Source: an uncultured Sphingomonas sp.
GTDB taxonomy: Bacteria > Pseudomonadota > Alphaproteobacteria > Sphingomonadales > Sphingomonadaceae
Direction of reading: 5' to 3'
DNA length: 33,380 nucleotides
Assembly: GCA_946482655.1 (NCBI GenBank)
Contig: CAMLSA010000025.1
Coordinates: 1 to 33,380 of the forward strand
The translations under genes and the position numbers were made by a program. The notes under the pieces are model-generated. The model was not told the DNA's origin, searched no databases, and was given only the letters and a program-made list of their open reading frames with translations. Positions 1 through 8,465 of the stretch are shown piece after piece (positions within the stretch are counted from its first letter, which is position 1; every line of letters begins with the position of its first letter).

Positions 1-1448
1 GGCACTCCAAATACCAGACCGACATCGGCGTTGTTGAAGATCCGGATCGACTTGTCGTCACGGCTGTAACGCCCGCCGGCCGTGATCGTCAGCTGATCCG
101 TCGGCTTGAAATAGACCTCGCCATAGACCGCCCAGTTCCTGATCTTGATGAAATTGTCGAAGACCGGGATCAGCGGACCGAAGGCGTCCCCCACCAGAAC
201 GGCGGCAAAGCGCGCCCGCGTGCGCTGATAATTGGCTCCGAGGAGGATGTTCAGATTACCGTCGAAAGTCGTTGTCAGGCGCGCTTCGTTGGTGAACGTC
301 TTGTCATAGGCAGCCGGAACCGTGGCGGGAGCATCGGGCGAAAGCCGGTTCGGAATCTGCGAACCGCTGGCAACGGCGGTCGATCCGGGCAACTGAGGAC
401 AGAAATCGAACGTCCGGGCGAAGATATTGTCGTTGTCGGAGCAGGACGTGATCTTCGTGCGCCGATAGCCTGCGACATTCGTCACATTGAATGTGTCGGC
501 CGTATAGGAAAGCTTGATGCTTCCCGACCACACGTCGACATCATTCTCGCCACCGCCGGCCTTGGGTACAATCGGCGAACGAAATGATTGGTAGAATCCC
601 AGGCCCGTGGGAGCATTCGTCCCGTCAATCACCTGCGACCGGAGATAATCCGCGTCCATCTTCTGATACTCGGCCTTGGCCAAAACCCTGAAGTCGCTCG
701 ACGGCTCCCAAAGCATCTTGCCGCGGAACTGCCGGCGCGACGCCGCGCCCTCGCGCTGGCCGTTCACGACATTGCGGACAAAGCCACGCCGATTGTCCGT
801 GGCCGCGGCAAAGCGAAATGCGAGGGTATCGGCCACCGGAAGGTTGATGACCGCTTCGCCATGCCGCGTGTTGAGACTGCCGTAGCCGACTTCCACATGG
901 CCCTCGACGCCCTCCAGCGTGGGATCGGCGGTTGTGATCAGGATTGCGCCGCCGGTCGCGTTGCGGCCGTAGAGCGTGCCCTGCGGCCCTTTGAGAACCT
1001 GCAGCTGCGAAACGTCGACAAGGCCCGCCGAGCCGAACTGAGTCTGCAGATAGACATCGTCGACATAGATTGCGACACTGCCCTCGAGGCCAGGGCCCGA
1101 GAAGTTGGTGCCGCGACCACGAATATAAGGGTTGATGGTGCCGTTATCCTCCGGGAAGGTCAGACCCGGCGTGATGAACTGGAGGTTCTTGGTCTCGACG
1201 ATCGAAAAGCGCTTTGCATCAAGCGGCGACACCGCCGTGATCGATATCGGAACGTCCTGCAGTCTCTGCTCGCGACGTTGCGCCGTAACCACGATTTCCT
1301 CACTGTTACCCGCCTCCGCGGCTGACGGCGGGGGCGCGGCCGCCTGATCCTCCGCACCGGCGCGGGCCGGCATCGCGAGGGCGGTGGCGGAAACGCTCGC
1401 CGTGATCAGCATCATCTTTCGGATAGTGGAAAATTTGCGCAGGCCCAT
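1..1448 (-). CDS. TonB-dependent outer-membrane receptor, partial (C-terminus beyond window)
   Basis: About 482 N-terminal residues are visible; the frame stays open to the window edge, so the 3' half of the barrel is missing. The ATG at 1448-1446 is preceded by a strong GGGAGGGAAGG ribosome-binding site. A signal peptide (basic start, then MLITASVSATALAMPARA) is followed by a TonB-box-like stretch (EEIVVTAQRREQRLQDVP, about residues 50-67) and a plug domain with the family signature LKGPQGTLYGRNATGGAI. Barrel strands follow. No STN domain lies before the plug, so unlike the second receptor it should act in energised uptake only. The family imports large or hydrophobic substrates through the outer membrane using TonB; the sphingomonad-type plug motif fits a catabolic rather than strictly siderophore role (inference). 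It lies downstream of the MFS gene but has its own 455-base leader region with an operator-like palindrome. Substrate unknown. Confidence 0.93.
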   Translation of the reverse strand, partial: MGLRKFSTIRKMMLITASVSATALAMPARAGAEDQAAAPPPSAAEAGNSEEIVVTAQRREQRLQDVPISITAVSPLDAKRFSIVETKNLQFITPGLTFPEDNGTINPYIRGRGTNFSGPGLEGSVAIYVDDVYLQTQFGSAGLVDVSQLQVLKGPQGTLYGRNATGGAILITTADPTLEGVEGHVEVGYGSLNTRHGEAVINLPVADTLAFRFAAATDNRRGFVRNVVNGQREGAASRRQFRGKMLWEPSSDFRVLAKAEYQKMDADYLRSQVIDGTNAPTGLGFYQSFRSPIVPKAGGGENDVDVWSGSIKLSYTADTFNVTNVAGYRRTKITSCSDNDNIFARTFDFCPQLPGSTAVASGSQIPNRLSPDAPATVPAAYDKTFTNEARLTTTFDGNLNILLGANYQRTRARFAAVLVGDAFGPLIPVFDNFIKIRNWAVYGEVYFKPTDQLTITAGGRYSRDDKSIRIFNNADVGLVFGV

Positions 1449-1903
1449 GCCTTCCCTCCCTCGACGTGTAATTTTCACGCGTCACGCCCCGTTCGATCGG
1501 CGAAGCCACGTGCCGAACACACGACCACCTGCGCGCCCTCCGTCGGGCCGACACAGCGGGAAAGGGACGTGAACCCTTATTCAGACATCAACAAACGGAC
1601 CGACCCGCCATATAAATAGACGTTCCAGCCGATGTCAGGACGGTGGTTTACGCCGTACCGTTCCGATTGCCAATATAAAAATGACTATACGGTCATATTT
1701 TGGAAAGGAGCCGACGAGATGCGGAACCGGGCGACGATGGCCGCGCGCCAAGTGTCGGCGCGGCGCCTCCAATCGGCCGGATATTCGTCGCCACCCGATG
1801 CTTGATGGGAACGTCATCGATCATGACGCCCGCCCCCGACCAATGACGCGTCAGTTCGATAGGATCTTCGATCTGGATTGACGGTAGCGAAAGTTGCCGG
1901 CCT
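1449..1903. other. Intergenic leader region upstream of the first receptor gene
   Basis: This 455-base gap separates the end of the MFS gene from the receptor start. No convincing gene was found on either strand. It holds one clear palindrome (1681-1696, listed separately), an A/T-rich stretch next to it that could carry the receptor promoter reading leftward, and the receptor's ribosome-binding site at its left end. A 75-codon minus-strand frame overlaps the MFS stop but has only a TTG start and no recognised family. Confidence 0.5.
1681..1696. promoter_or_regulatory. Operator-like palindrome A (ATGAC-N6-GTCAT)
   Basis: ATGACTATACGGTCAT is an inverted repeat with perfect 5-base arms around a 6-base spacer. 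It lies 233 bases upstream of the receptor start in non-coding DNA. It matches the site at 24106-24121 in 13 of 16 positions with the same spacing. The size and symmetry suit a TetR-family dimer. Which regulator binds is inference. Confidence 0.5.
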
Positions 1904-3283
1904 TCACGCTTTTCCGCCAATTCTCAAATGCGACGCCGCGGGGGCCCGTATCGTCAGCAGGGCAATGAGGCTGATCAATGCCGCCCCGGTCAGGTAGGCT
2001 GCCGGCATGCGCGGTTCGCCAGTCATCCGGACGAGAGTTTCAAATATCCATAGGCTGGAGCCGCCGAAGATCGCCGCGCTGATGTTGAATCCAGCCGAGT
2101 AGGTCGTCATCAATCGCGCCTTGTCGATATATTCCGTGCAGTAGAGGCCCAGACAAGAGATGAAGGCGGATGTCCCCAATGCATATAGGCAAGTGCAGAG
2201 GGCAGCCGAAAGGATCGAACTGGCATGCACCAATCCAAATAAAGGCCAGCTCAGCGTCACGAAGAATAGGCATGCGGAGAGTAGCAGCGGCCGCCGGCCG
2301 ATCCGGTCTGACAGTGCGCCCATGAGCGGGTAGCTGATCAACAAGGTCACCGTCGCCGTCATGCCGAGCAAGGAGGTCTCACGCGCTGTGAAGCCTATCG
2401 CCCTGAGATGCAGCGGCAGATAGGCGACGAGCAGATAATTGGCGATGAACGACAATGCGGAGAGCCCTATCGCCTGGAGCAGTTCGACACGCCCACCAGC
2501 GGTGGCGAAGGTATCGTGCAGGGGCGTATTGGACAGGGCACTCCTCGCGCGGAGCTTCACGAAGACCGGTGACTCCTCAAGGTGACGTCGAATGTAGAGG
2601 CCGACAAGCCCAAGAGGCAACGCAAACAGAAATGCGAGGCGCCAGCCCCAGTCATCGAAGACCGCCTCCCCCAGTAGTTCCTGAAGCAACCATATCATCG
2701 CCACGGCGAGCAGAAACCCCGCCGAATTCCCCGACATCAACGTCGCGGTGAACAGCCCCTTGCGGCGCGGGGGCACTGACTCGGCGACATAAGTGACTGC
2801 GGAGGTCGCTTCGCCCGCTGCCGAAATGCCCTGCAGGAAGCGAGCGACGACGAGCAAGGTCGGGGCCAGAAGCCCAAGCACATCCGTACCCGGCAAGAAG
2901 CCGACGGCCATTGTCGACACAGTCATCAGCGCAAGACTGTAGACGAGCACCGCCTTGCGGCCGAGCCGATCCCCCAGCACTCCGATCAAAATTCCGCCAA
3001 GCGGACGGGCCATGAAGGCGATGCCAAACACGGCAAGCGCGGCCAACAGCGAACCAGCTCGATCCGTCGACGGAAAGAAATGCATTCCGATCTGCGCTGC
3101 GGCCAGCGCGTAGATTCCATAGTCGTACCATTCGGTGACTTGGCCGACGAAGGTGGCAATCACGATCCTGCGCAGGCCCGGACTCGGGGGGCCGCCGATG
3201 TCACTGCCTTGAAGTTCTACCCCGGCATTTTCCACCGCCTTGGAGGACGGCGTCGCGATCGCGGAATTTCCGGGTGGCTTCAC
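1904..3283 (-). CDS. MFS transporter, metabolite:H+ symporter (MHS) type
   Basis: A protein of about 459 residues with roughly twelve hydrophobic membrane segments. The first segment carries the MHS-type TEWYDYGIYA motif, and the loop between segments 2 and 3 carries the MFS signature GVLGDRLGRKAVL. A second copy-like motif, GALSDRIGRRPLL, starts the second half. MHS members (relatives of ShiA, KgtP, ProP) bring organic acids or other small metabolites across the inner membrane with protons, so this is probably the inner-membrane step after receptor uptake (inference). I chose the GTG at 3283 because GGAG sits 9 bases upstream. An ATG at 3328 is also in frame but would overlap the end of the receptor gene by 29 bases. 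The gene directly follows the STN receptor, so the two are probably co-transcribed. Substrate not identifiable. Confidence 0.92.
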   Translation of the reverse strand: MKPPGNSAIATPSSKAVENAGVELQGSDIGGPPSPGLRRIVIATFVGQVTEWYDYGIYALAAAQIGMHFFPSTDRAGSLLAALAVFGIAFMARPLGGILIGVLGDRLGRKAVLVYSLALMTVSTMAVGFLPGTDVLGLLAPTLLVVARFLQGISAAGEATSAVTYVAESVPPRRKGLFTATLMSGNSAGFLLAVAMIWLLQELLGEAVFDDWGWRLAFLFALPLGLVGLYIRRHLEESPVFVKLRARSALSNTPLHDTFATAGGRVELLQAIGLSALSFIANYLLVAYLPLHLRAIGFTARETSLLGMTATVTLLISYPLMGALSDRIGRRPLLLSACLFFVTLSWPLFGLVHASSILSAALCTCLYALGTSAFISCLGLYCTEYIDKARLMTTYSAGFNISAAIFGGSSLWIFETLVRMTGEPRMPAAYLTGAALISLIALLTIRAPAASHLRIGGKA

Positions 3284-3299
3284 GATATCGTTCTCCAGT

Positions 3300-5954
3300 T
3301 CAGAAGCTGTAGCGCAGCTGTAAGCCATACATCCGGGGCGCGCCTACCGAATAGCTCGCCACACCCACGGACGCCGTGGCATGTCCACCCGTGAAATATT
3401 TTCTATCCGTTAGATTGTTGACGAACAATGCAGCATCTATACCACTTCCCGCAATTTTATTCAGTTCCAGACGCACGTTTATCAGATCATATCCCTTGAC
3501 GATCGTGTATATTGGCTGATTGGACATCTGGAAATTGAATCTCGACGTCGAAAAATAGTTTAGTTGAATCGCCGCCTCGCTATCTAATTGGATAATATTT
3601 CTGGTATACCGCACGGTAACACTGCCGGTATATTTTGGAGCATAGCCGAAAAGGTCATTTTTTCGGTTAAGGGGAGGTGTGAAGCTCAAGTCGATGAAAT
3701 TGGTGTAGTTGGTTCTATTGTAGGCAAAGAAACTGCTAATCTCCAATCCTGGGAGTGGCCGGAGCATATTTTCGATCTCGATTCCGGAAATGTGCGCGGT
3801 CGCGGTGTTGCTCAGCGAGGTAATCGTCCGGGGGGCGCCGTTAAGAATGACGGCGGGCAGCTGAAGCTGTCGCTTGATGTCGTCATACCAGCCATAATAG
3901 GCGGCTACATTGAAACGCACCGGCATTCCTCCAACGCGAAGGTCGGACTTCATTCCGATCTCGACGTCCTTGAGCGTTTCCGATCCGGCGATATTGCTCT
4001 GCACCGAGACGATCGCTCGCGCGTTGAAGGCGCCCGCGTTGTAGCCCCGCCGGTGTGCCGCATAAAAAAACAGGCCGTCGGCGGCCTTGTAGTTGACGTC
4101 GAAGGAATAGGTGATGTCGTCGAACTTTGCCGAATTGGGAAGATGACACGGTGGAGCCGTCACCGCTTGGGTTACCAGGGTTTCGCCATTCGGCCCTCCC
4201 CCCGGCACAATCGATGTCGTCGGCCCGACATTGCATACGACGGTTGGCGTCGACAATGGGAGGTTAGTCGTAAAGCTTCGCAGATCGACCTTCCGCCTGT
4301 CCTTGGTATAACGCGCACCCGCGCTTGCCGTCAGCCGATCGGTGAACTTGTAGGTCAGGCTGCCGAACGCTGAATAGGATGTGTTGGTGATGAGGCCGCC
4401 GGTCGTGCTGCGGCTGGCTGGATTGTCGATCCGGGCCAGCGGCACGCCCGTATAGGCCGAGTTGAAATCCGTGCCACGCTCCCGAAAATAATAGAGCCCA
4501 GCGATGAAATCAAACTTGTCGAAATGGCCGAGGATCTGCACTTCTTCCGTCAACTGCTTGAAATTATTTGTGGTTTCAAGCGACTGCACGCGAGCCGCCG
4601 AAGCGTCGGTGTCAAAGTTCTGATGCGATCGCACATGGCGATAGCCGAAGATGTTCTTGAGCTTCAGCCTATCCGTCAGTTCGAGCACCGAAGTGTTGCT
4701 GACGTCGAACGCACGGGTGCGATCGAACTGGATCTCATTGGCGAGATTCCGATATGGGCGTTGTGCGCTGTAGAGACCGGCGGCGGCGATCGCCGCGCGG
4801 TTGCCGGCGTCCGCCACCTGACTATTGGCGTTGATGATGATGCCGGCCGTGAACGCCCCGACCGGATAAAGGCCGGGCGTGACGGTGCCGATTCCATTGC
4901 CATTGTTGCGGTAGTAGGAGGCCACGGTCGTGGTCACGAAGCCGTCGAAGGGCTCCCAGGCGACGGAACCACGCACACCCCAGTCATTTTGGTCGCTGAG
5001 CGCCTGGCCGGTGGTGCCCGAGATGACATAGCCGTCGCGCTTCGTTCTGAAACCCGCAAACCGGGCCCGCAATCCTTCAGCAACAGGAATATTGACGGCT
5101 CCCTCGACACCTCGAAGGTCGTAATTCCCGGCCCTCGCCTGAAGATAGCCTTCAAGCCTGTCCGTGGGCGTCTGCGTGCTGACAAGGATCGCGCCGCCAA
5201 TGGTATTGCGGCCGAACAACGTGCCTTGGGGACCGCGCAATATCTGCACCGACTTCATGTCATAGAAGCTGGCCAGAACGCCGTTGGGCCGCTGCTGGAT
5301 AACGTCGTTCATGTAGATCCCGATCGTCGGATCCAGCGTGCCGGTGACATCGAAGGTGCTGATACCGCGGATCGAAAAAAAGGGTACGCTGGCGCCGCGT
5401 GAACTGACGCCGAAGGTAACCGATGGCGCGGAGCGCGTAAGATCCTGGACATCACGTATGCTGCCTCGCTCGAGCGCCTTGCCCCCGAGGGCAGTCACCG
5501 CGACCGGCACCGTTTGAGCGGCTTCATCGCGGCGACGGGCGGTCACGAGAATTTCTTCGCCAGCGACCGGTTCAGCCGGGGATTCGTCTGCGGCGGAGGG
5601 CGTGATGGTATCGGGCATCGGCGCGGCAAGCGTAACCGCGGCGATCTTGCGGCGCATAGGATTCAAAGTGTAAACGCCTGATCGCGACCGTGTCCAGCCG
5701 ACACCCGTACCCCGGAACATGCGATCCAGTATCGCTTCGACTTCGAGCTGCCCCCGTACCGCGTTGGTCCTCACATCGGCCAAGGTCGTGCTCGCCGCGA
5801 TCACGTCCACACCGAACTGCCGCGCGATCTCGGGAATTGCGCTGCTTGCCGGTTGCTCTGCAATGTCGACACTGATGACCTGAGCGGCGACGGGCGCCGC
5901 CATCACGGTCGCTGGCACGGCAAAGACGCTGGCCAAAAGCGTGTGAGATTTCAT
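3300..5954 (-). CDS. TonB-dependent receptor with N-terminal STN signalling domain
   Basis: This FecA-type receptor of about 884 residues combines uptake with surface signalling. In order it has a signal peptide (about 1-25), an STN domain (about 27-98, starting VISVDIAEQPASSAIPEIA), a linker, a TonB-box region (EEILVTARRRDEAAQTVPVA, about 133-152), a plug domain (ILRGPQGTLFGRNTIGGAI) and a full beta-barrel ending in the outer-membrane C-terminal phenylalanine (LQLRYSF). STN domains contact a FecR partner in the periplasm, and a FecR gene and an ECF sigma gene lie immediately upstream on the same strand. The ATG at 5954 was chosen because GGGGAGGAAGC lies just before it; an upstream in-frame start at 6014 adds residues that are not signal-peptide-like. 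The 93-base gap to FecR holds a perfect inverted repeat and a tandem heptamer. The neighbours suggest an organic carbon source as ligand rather than a siderophore; that is inference. Confidence 0.94.
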   Translation of the reverse strand: MKSHTLLASVFAVPATVMAAPVAAQVISVDIAEQPASSAIPEIARQFGVDVIAASTTLADVRTNAVRGQLEVEAILDRMFRGTGVGWTRSRSGVYTLNPMRRKIAAVTLAAPMPDTITPSAADESPAEPVAGEEILVTARRRDEAAQTVPVAVTALGGKALERGSIRDVQDLTRSAPSVTFGVSSRGASVPFFSIRGISTFDVTGTLDPTIGIYMNDVIQQRPNGVLASFYDMKSVQILRGPQGTLFGRNTIGGAILVSTQTPTDRLEGYLQARAGNYDLRGVEGAVNIPVAEGLRARFAGFRTKRDGYVISGTTGQALSDQNDWGVRGSVAWEPFDGFVTTTVASYYRNNGNGIGTVTPGLYPVGAFTAGIIINANSQVADAGNRAAIAAAGLYSAQRPYRNLANEIQFDRTRAFDVSNTSVLELTDRLKLKNIFGYRHVRSHQNFDTDASAARVQSLETTNNFKQLTEEVQILGHFDKFDFIAGLYYFRERGTDFNSAYTGVPLARIDNPASRSTTGGLITNTSYSAFGSLTYKFTDRLTASAGARYTKDRRKVDLRSFTTNLPLSTPTVVCNVGPTTSIVPGGGPNGETLVTQAVTAPPCHLPNSAKFDDITYSFDVNYKAADGLFFYAAHRRGYNAGAFNARAIVSVQSNIAGSETLKDVEIGMKSDLRVGGMPVRFNVAAYYGWYDDIKRQLQLPAVILNGAPRTITSLSNTATAHISGIEIENMLRPLPGLEISSFFAYNRTNYTNFIDLSFTPPLNRKNDLFGYAPKYTGSVTVRYTRNIIQLDSEAAIQLNYFSTSRFNFQMSNQPIYTIVKGYDLINVRLELNKIAGSGIDAALFVNNLTDRKYFTGGHATASVGVASYSVGAPRMYGLQLRYSF

Positions 5955-5969
5955 TGCTTCCTCCCCGCT

Positions 5970-5988
5970 TCGGAACTGATCGTTCCGA
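5970..5988 (-). promoter_or_regulatory. Perfect inverted repeat just upstream of the STN receptor ribosome-binding site
   Basis: TCGGAAC-TGATC-GTTCCGA has perfect 7-base arms and a 5-base loop. It ends 15 bases before the receptor start codon, next to the GGGGAGGAAG ribosome-binding site. In RNA it could form a hairpin that shields or stabilises the 5' end. In DNA it could be a dimer binding site. Position and symmetry are seen; function is inference. Confidence 0.5.
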
Positions 5989-6038
5989 GTTTCATGGAAG
6001 CTTAGATGCGCCAAGCCGTCGTTTCCGCCGCACTGATT

Positions 6039-6052
6039 GATTCATGATTCAT
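6039..6052. promoter_or_regulatory. Tandem heptamer (GATTCAT)x2 between FecR and receptor genes
   Basis: GATTCATGATTCAT is an exact direct repeat of 7 bases spanning the FecR stop codon. On the minus strand it reads ATGAATC twice, followed by a further AATC. The ATGAA element is also the half-site of the palindromes in the catabolic promoters of this window. It could be a weak regulator site for the receptor gene, or coincidence. Confidence 0.25.
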
Positions 6053-7074
6053 TTTTTGAGTAAAACTCCACCGTTGCGGCCGACCATACCGAGACTGAAC
6101 ATACCGGCGACAGCGGATGCGAATTTAAGGGGTTGCGTCGCGGAGAAGACGCCTGTCACCTTGAGCCGAGCGATCGAGGGATCGTCGATATGGATGTGTT
6201 GATCACTGTACCGCGCGAACATCCGTGCCGCAGCACCGAGTTCCGTTGAATCGAACATTAGCTTGCCATAGCGCCAACTCAGATCTCGGCCCATAGTCCG
6301 TTCACTCAACCGCTCCACGTCCGCGCGCCCATCGGCGCCGATCGACAAGCGCATGCGAGGGCCGGCGAGAACAGGCGCAGACGTCGGCAGCACCATTTTG
6401 ACCACTCCGGCCTGTACGGTGAGACTAACGGGTTCGTTATCGATCCGACGCAGATAGAATTGGGCGCTTTCGCACTGGACTTCGAAAAGGCCGGCATCGA
6501 CTTCGCAGCGCTGCGCGCCTGGCGGGATATGGAACAAGGCCTCTCCCGCCACCAGCACGATCTCGCGCCGGTCGTCGTGGACCGTCAAGCGCACCTCGGA
6601 CGCCGTATTAAGCGTGATCGCAAGGCCATCGGCCAGTTCGACGCGACGCGTTTCGCCGATGCTTGTTCGCAACACCGCCGCCTCGGCGCGTGACCCGGGA
6701 TCGATAAAAGGGCTGATCACGGCCCCCGCCGCCAGCAGGCACCCCAGGCCGAGCAGGGCGCGTCTGCCGAGCTCGACCCGAAGAGGCGCACCCCTTTCAT
6801 CGATGATGAAAGGCTCCGGTGGCGCCGGAGTCGTGAGCGAGGATGAAGGAAGCAAGTTGAGCCGATCGAAGCCCGTCCCGAGGGCCTTCGCCCGGTGTGC
6901 GACATGGAGCACCGCGCGGGCCCGTAGCAAGGCCCCCTCGCAACGACAGTCGGCCGCGAGCCATGCCCGGAGCCTTGCCTCATCCTCGGACGACGGTGGT
7001 CCAGCATCGAGGAGGACTGCCCAGTCGGCTGCCCTCTCCTCAATCGCGGTCGATACAGTTTTCCCGTCCATCAT
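6049..7074 (-). CDS. FecR-family anti-sigma / sigma regulator
   Basis: A 341-residue inner-membrane protein. The N-terminal cytoplasmic part (about 1-60) has the DUF4880-like helix set with the typical AADWAVLLDAG and LRAWLAAD phrases. One membrane segment follows at about 104-122 (RALLGLGCLLAAGAVISPF). The periplasmic FecR domain runs from about 130 (IGETRRVELADGLAITLNTASEVRL), and a C-terminal STN-like part ends the protein. The pair of arginines just before the membrane helix fits reports that FecR proteins use the Tat pathway. In Fec-type systems FecR senses the loaded receptor through the receptor STN domain and frees or activates the sigma factor. The start overlaps the sigma gene end by 35 bases, so the pair is translationally coupled. 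A second ATG follows immediately at 7071. Confidence 0.9.
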   Translation of the reverse strand: MMDGKTVSTAIEERAADWAVLLDAGPPSSEDEARLRAWLAADCRCEGALLRARAVLHVAHRAKALGTGFDRLNLLPSSSLTTPAPPEPFIIDERGAPLRVELGRRALLGLGCLLAAGAVISPFIDPGSRAEAAVLRTSIGETRRVELADGLAITLNTASEVRLTVHDDRREIVLVAGEALFHIPPGAQRCEVDAGLFEVQCESAQFYLRRIDNEPVSLTVQAGVVKMVLPTSAPVLAGPRMRLSIGADGRADVERLSERTMGRDLSWRYGKLMFDSTELGAAARMFARYSDQHIHIDDPSIARLKVTGVFSATQPLKFASAVAGMFSLGMVGRNGGVLLKK

Positions 7075-7807
7075 TTCGTCGAAGAGAGCCGCTCGCGTTA
7101 TTCCCGGTCGCTGTCATAGATGCCTGGGCAGGGGCACTTCCGCCTCGGCCAAGCCGCTTCATCAAAATTTTCAGGCACCTGGCCATCTGCTTTTGAACCG
7201 CATTCTCGGAAATACCGAGGTGCCGAGCGATGTCGCGGTAAGGGAGATCGTCCATGATGCGCATTTCGAACACGATTCTGGCCGCCGGAGCAAAATCGAG
7301 CACGGAATGCGCGAGAAGCAGCAGCTGTTCGCGATCAGCAACGACCTCTTCGGGTGTCGGTACGTCGCTACGGACGTGGAGCCGTTCGAATTCGGAGACA
7401 CTGTCGATCGGCACGACGCGCATATGTCGGATATGCTGGAGGACTAAGGATCGCGCGATCCGGTGCAGATAAGCCGCCGGTGTGTGGATCGAGCGCACAT
7501 CCGGAAGCTGGGCCAGCTTTACGTAGCACTCCTGCACGACATCGTCGACTTCAAGCCCAATCGGCAGGCGCCACATGGCCAGCTTTCGACGTAAAGCGGG
7601 TTCGAGCGGAACGATGTGCTCCGCAACCCAAACGACGCGAGCTTCATCGCCCTTCTCGAAAACGAGCCCTCTCCCAATCCGTAAGCATGTCGCAACGTGA
7701 TCGTCGGGAATGCGAGCGGAAAAGCGATGCGCCGAGATCTTTCCCGGTGCGCAGGACCGCCGCAACCGGATCTCAGACGGATGCCGCTTGCCGTCCATCC
7801 TGGGCAT
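7040..7807 (-). CDS. ECF RNA polymerase sigma factor, FecI-like
   Basis: Region 2 is seen in LEVDDVVQECYVKLAQL, with the preceding helix EPALRRKLAMWRLPIG. Region 4 is seen in LPYRDIARHLGISENAVQKQ followed by a basic C-terminal helix. These mark a FecI-type sigma70 factor that should direct transcription of the adjacent STN receptor gene. The start is uncertain. After ATGs at 7855, 7807 and 7798 there is no in-frame ATG, GTG or TTG before the conserved core, so the protein has an unusual basic N-terminal extension of about 70 residues, or starts at a rare codon. I chose 7807, which overlaps the TetR gene end by 35 bases. Upstream TetR and downstream FecR overlaps show one transcription unit. 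Confidence 0.85.
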   Translation of the reverse strand: MPRMDGKRHPSEIRLRRSCAPGKISAHRFSARIPDDHVATCLRIGRGLVFEKGDEARVVWVAEHIVPLEPALRRKLAMWRLPIGLEVDDVVQECYVKLAQLPDVRSIHTPAAYLHRIARSLVLQHIRHMRVVPIDSVSEFERLHVRSDVPTPEEVVADREQLLLLAHSVLDFAPAARIVFEMRIMDDLPYRDIARHLGISENAVQKQMARCLKILMKRLGRGGSAPAQASMTATGNNASGSLRRNDGRENCIDRD

Positions 7808-8465
7808 GCGCGCCGAGAACCGGTTTGAACACGCCCAGGCTGATGAGCTTGCCATAGGCGGTTATGACTTCACGAGGAGGAGAGTGAACCCGCCCGTCTG
7901 TATAGCTGTAGTGCTGACACAGATAATTGCGCGCGCCGAGCATGATATGAATGATCACTTCGAGTTCCGCGTCGGAAAATTCCACACTCTCGTTTCGTTC
8001 CTGGCGTAACGCCTTGAGATAGTTCCTCGAGACCATTTCTATATGTGTGTCATAGGCAACTGGCGCATAGATTTGCGCCTCGGTCAGAATACGCAGGAAT
8101 TCGGGCATTTCGAGGAGGAAATCAAAGAAGGCGGTGAAGCGCATGAGTTCGCGCTCGCCTCCGACCAGATCCGGAGTCAACTTTCCCGCGATATATTTCA
8201 GAAGACGTTGACCGACCGTCGGCAGCAACTGATCCAAAAGATCCTGCCGGTTGGGGAAATAGTTGTAGAAGGTTCCCTGCGCCACGCCCGCAAGCCGCGT
8301 TATCCGCGACACCGTCGCTCCTGCATAGCCTTCGGTACCGACCACCTTGATCGCCGCATCGAAAAGGCGACGCCTGATCAATTCTGCTTTCTCCGCTCTG
8401 GTAAGCCGGAGTTTCCGAGATTGAGGAACTTTCTTAAGGGCGATCGCTCCATTACCCGATTTCAT
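7773..8465 (-). CDS. TetR/AcrR-family transcriptional regulator
   Basis: A 230-residue regulator. The N-terminal DNA-binding domain has the TetR pattern: RRRLFDAAIKVVGTEGYAGA leading into the helix-turn-helix at about 51-70, with GVAQGTFYNYFPNRQDLLDQL as the family signature. The rest is an all-helical ligand-binding and dimerisation domain. Such proteins usually repress nearby catabolic genes until a pathway intermediate, often an acyl-CoA, binds. Its start overlaps the stop of the acyl-CoA synthetase gene by 4 bases (ATGA), so it is made together with that enzyme, and an acyl-CoA effector is a fair guess. It is the best local candidate to bind the ATGA-N8-TCAT palindromes (inference). Confidence 0.93.
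   Translation of the reverse strand: MKSGNGAIALKKVPQSRKLRLTRAEKAELIRRRLFDAAIKVVGTEGYAGATVSRITRLAGVAQGTFYNYFPNRQDLLDQLLPTVGQRLLKYIAGKLTPDLVGGERELMRFTAFFDFLLEMPEFLRILTEAQIYAPVAYDTHIEMVSRNYLKALRQERNESVEFSDAELEVIIHIMLGARNYLCQHYSYTDGRVHSPPREVITAYGKLISLGVFKPVLGAHAQDGRQAASV

Noticed and set aside
588..1325. 245-codon plus-strand open frame
   Set aside because: It is a shadow of the partial receptor gene on the minus strand, which has signal peptide, TonB box and plug motifs.
1693..1920. 75-codon minus-strand frame overlapping the MFS stop
   Set aside because: It starts with TTG, has no clear ribosome-binding site, matches no family I recognise, and its end runs into the palindrome. The middle looks somewhat protein-like and could be a gene remnant, but this is not strong enough to call.
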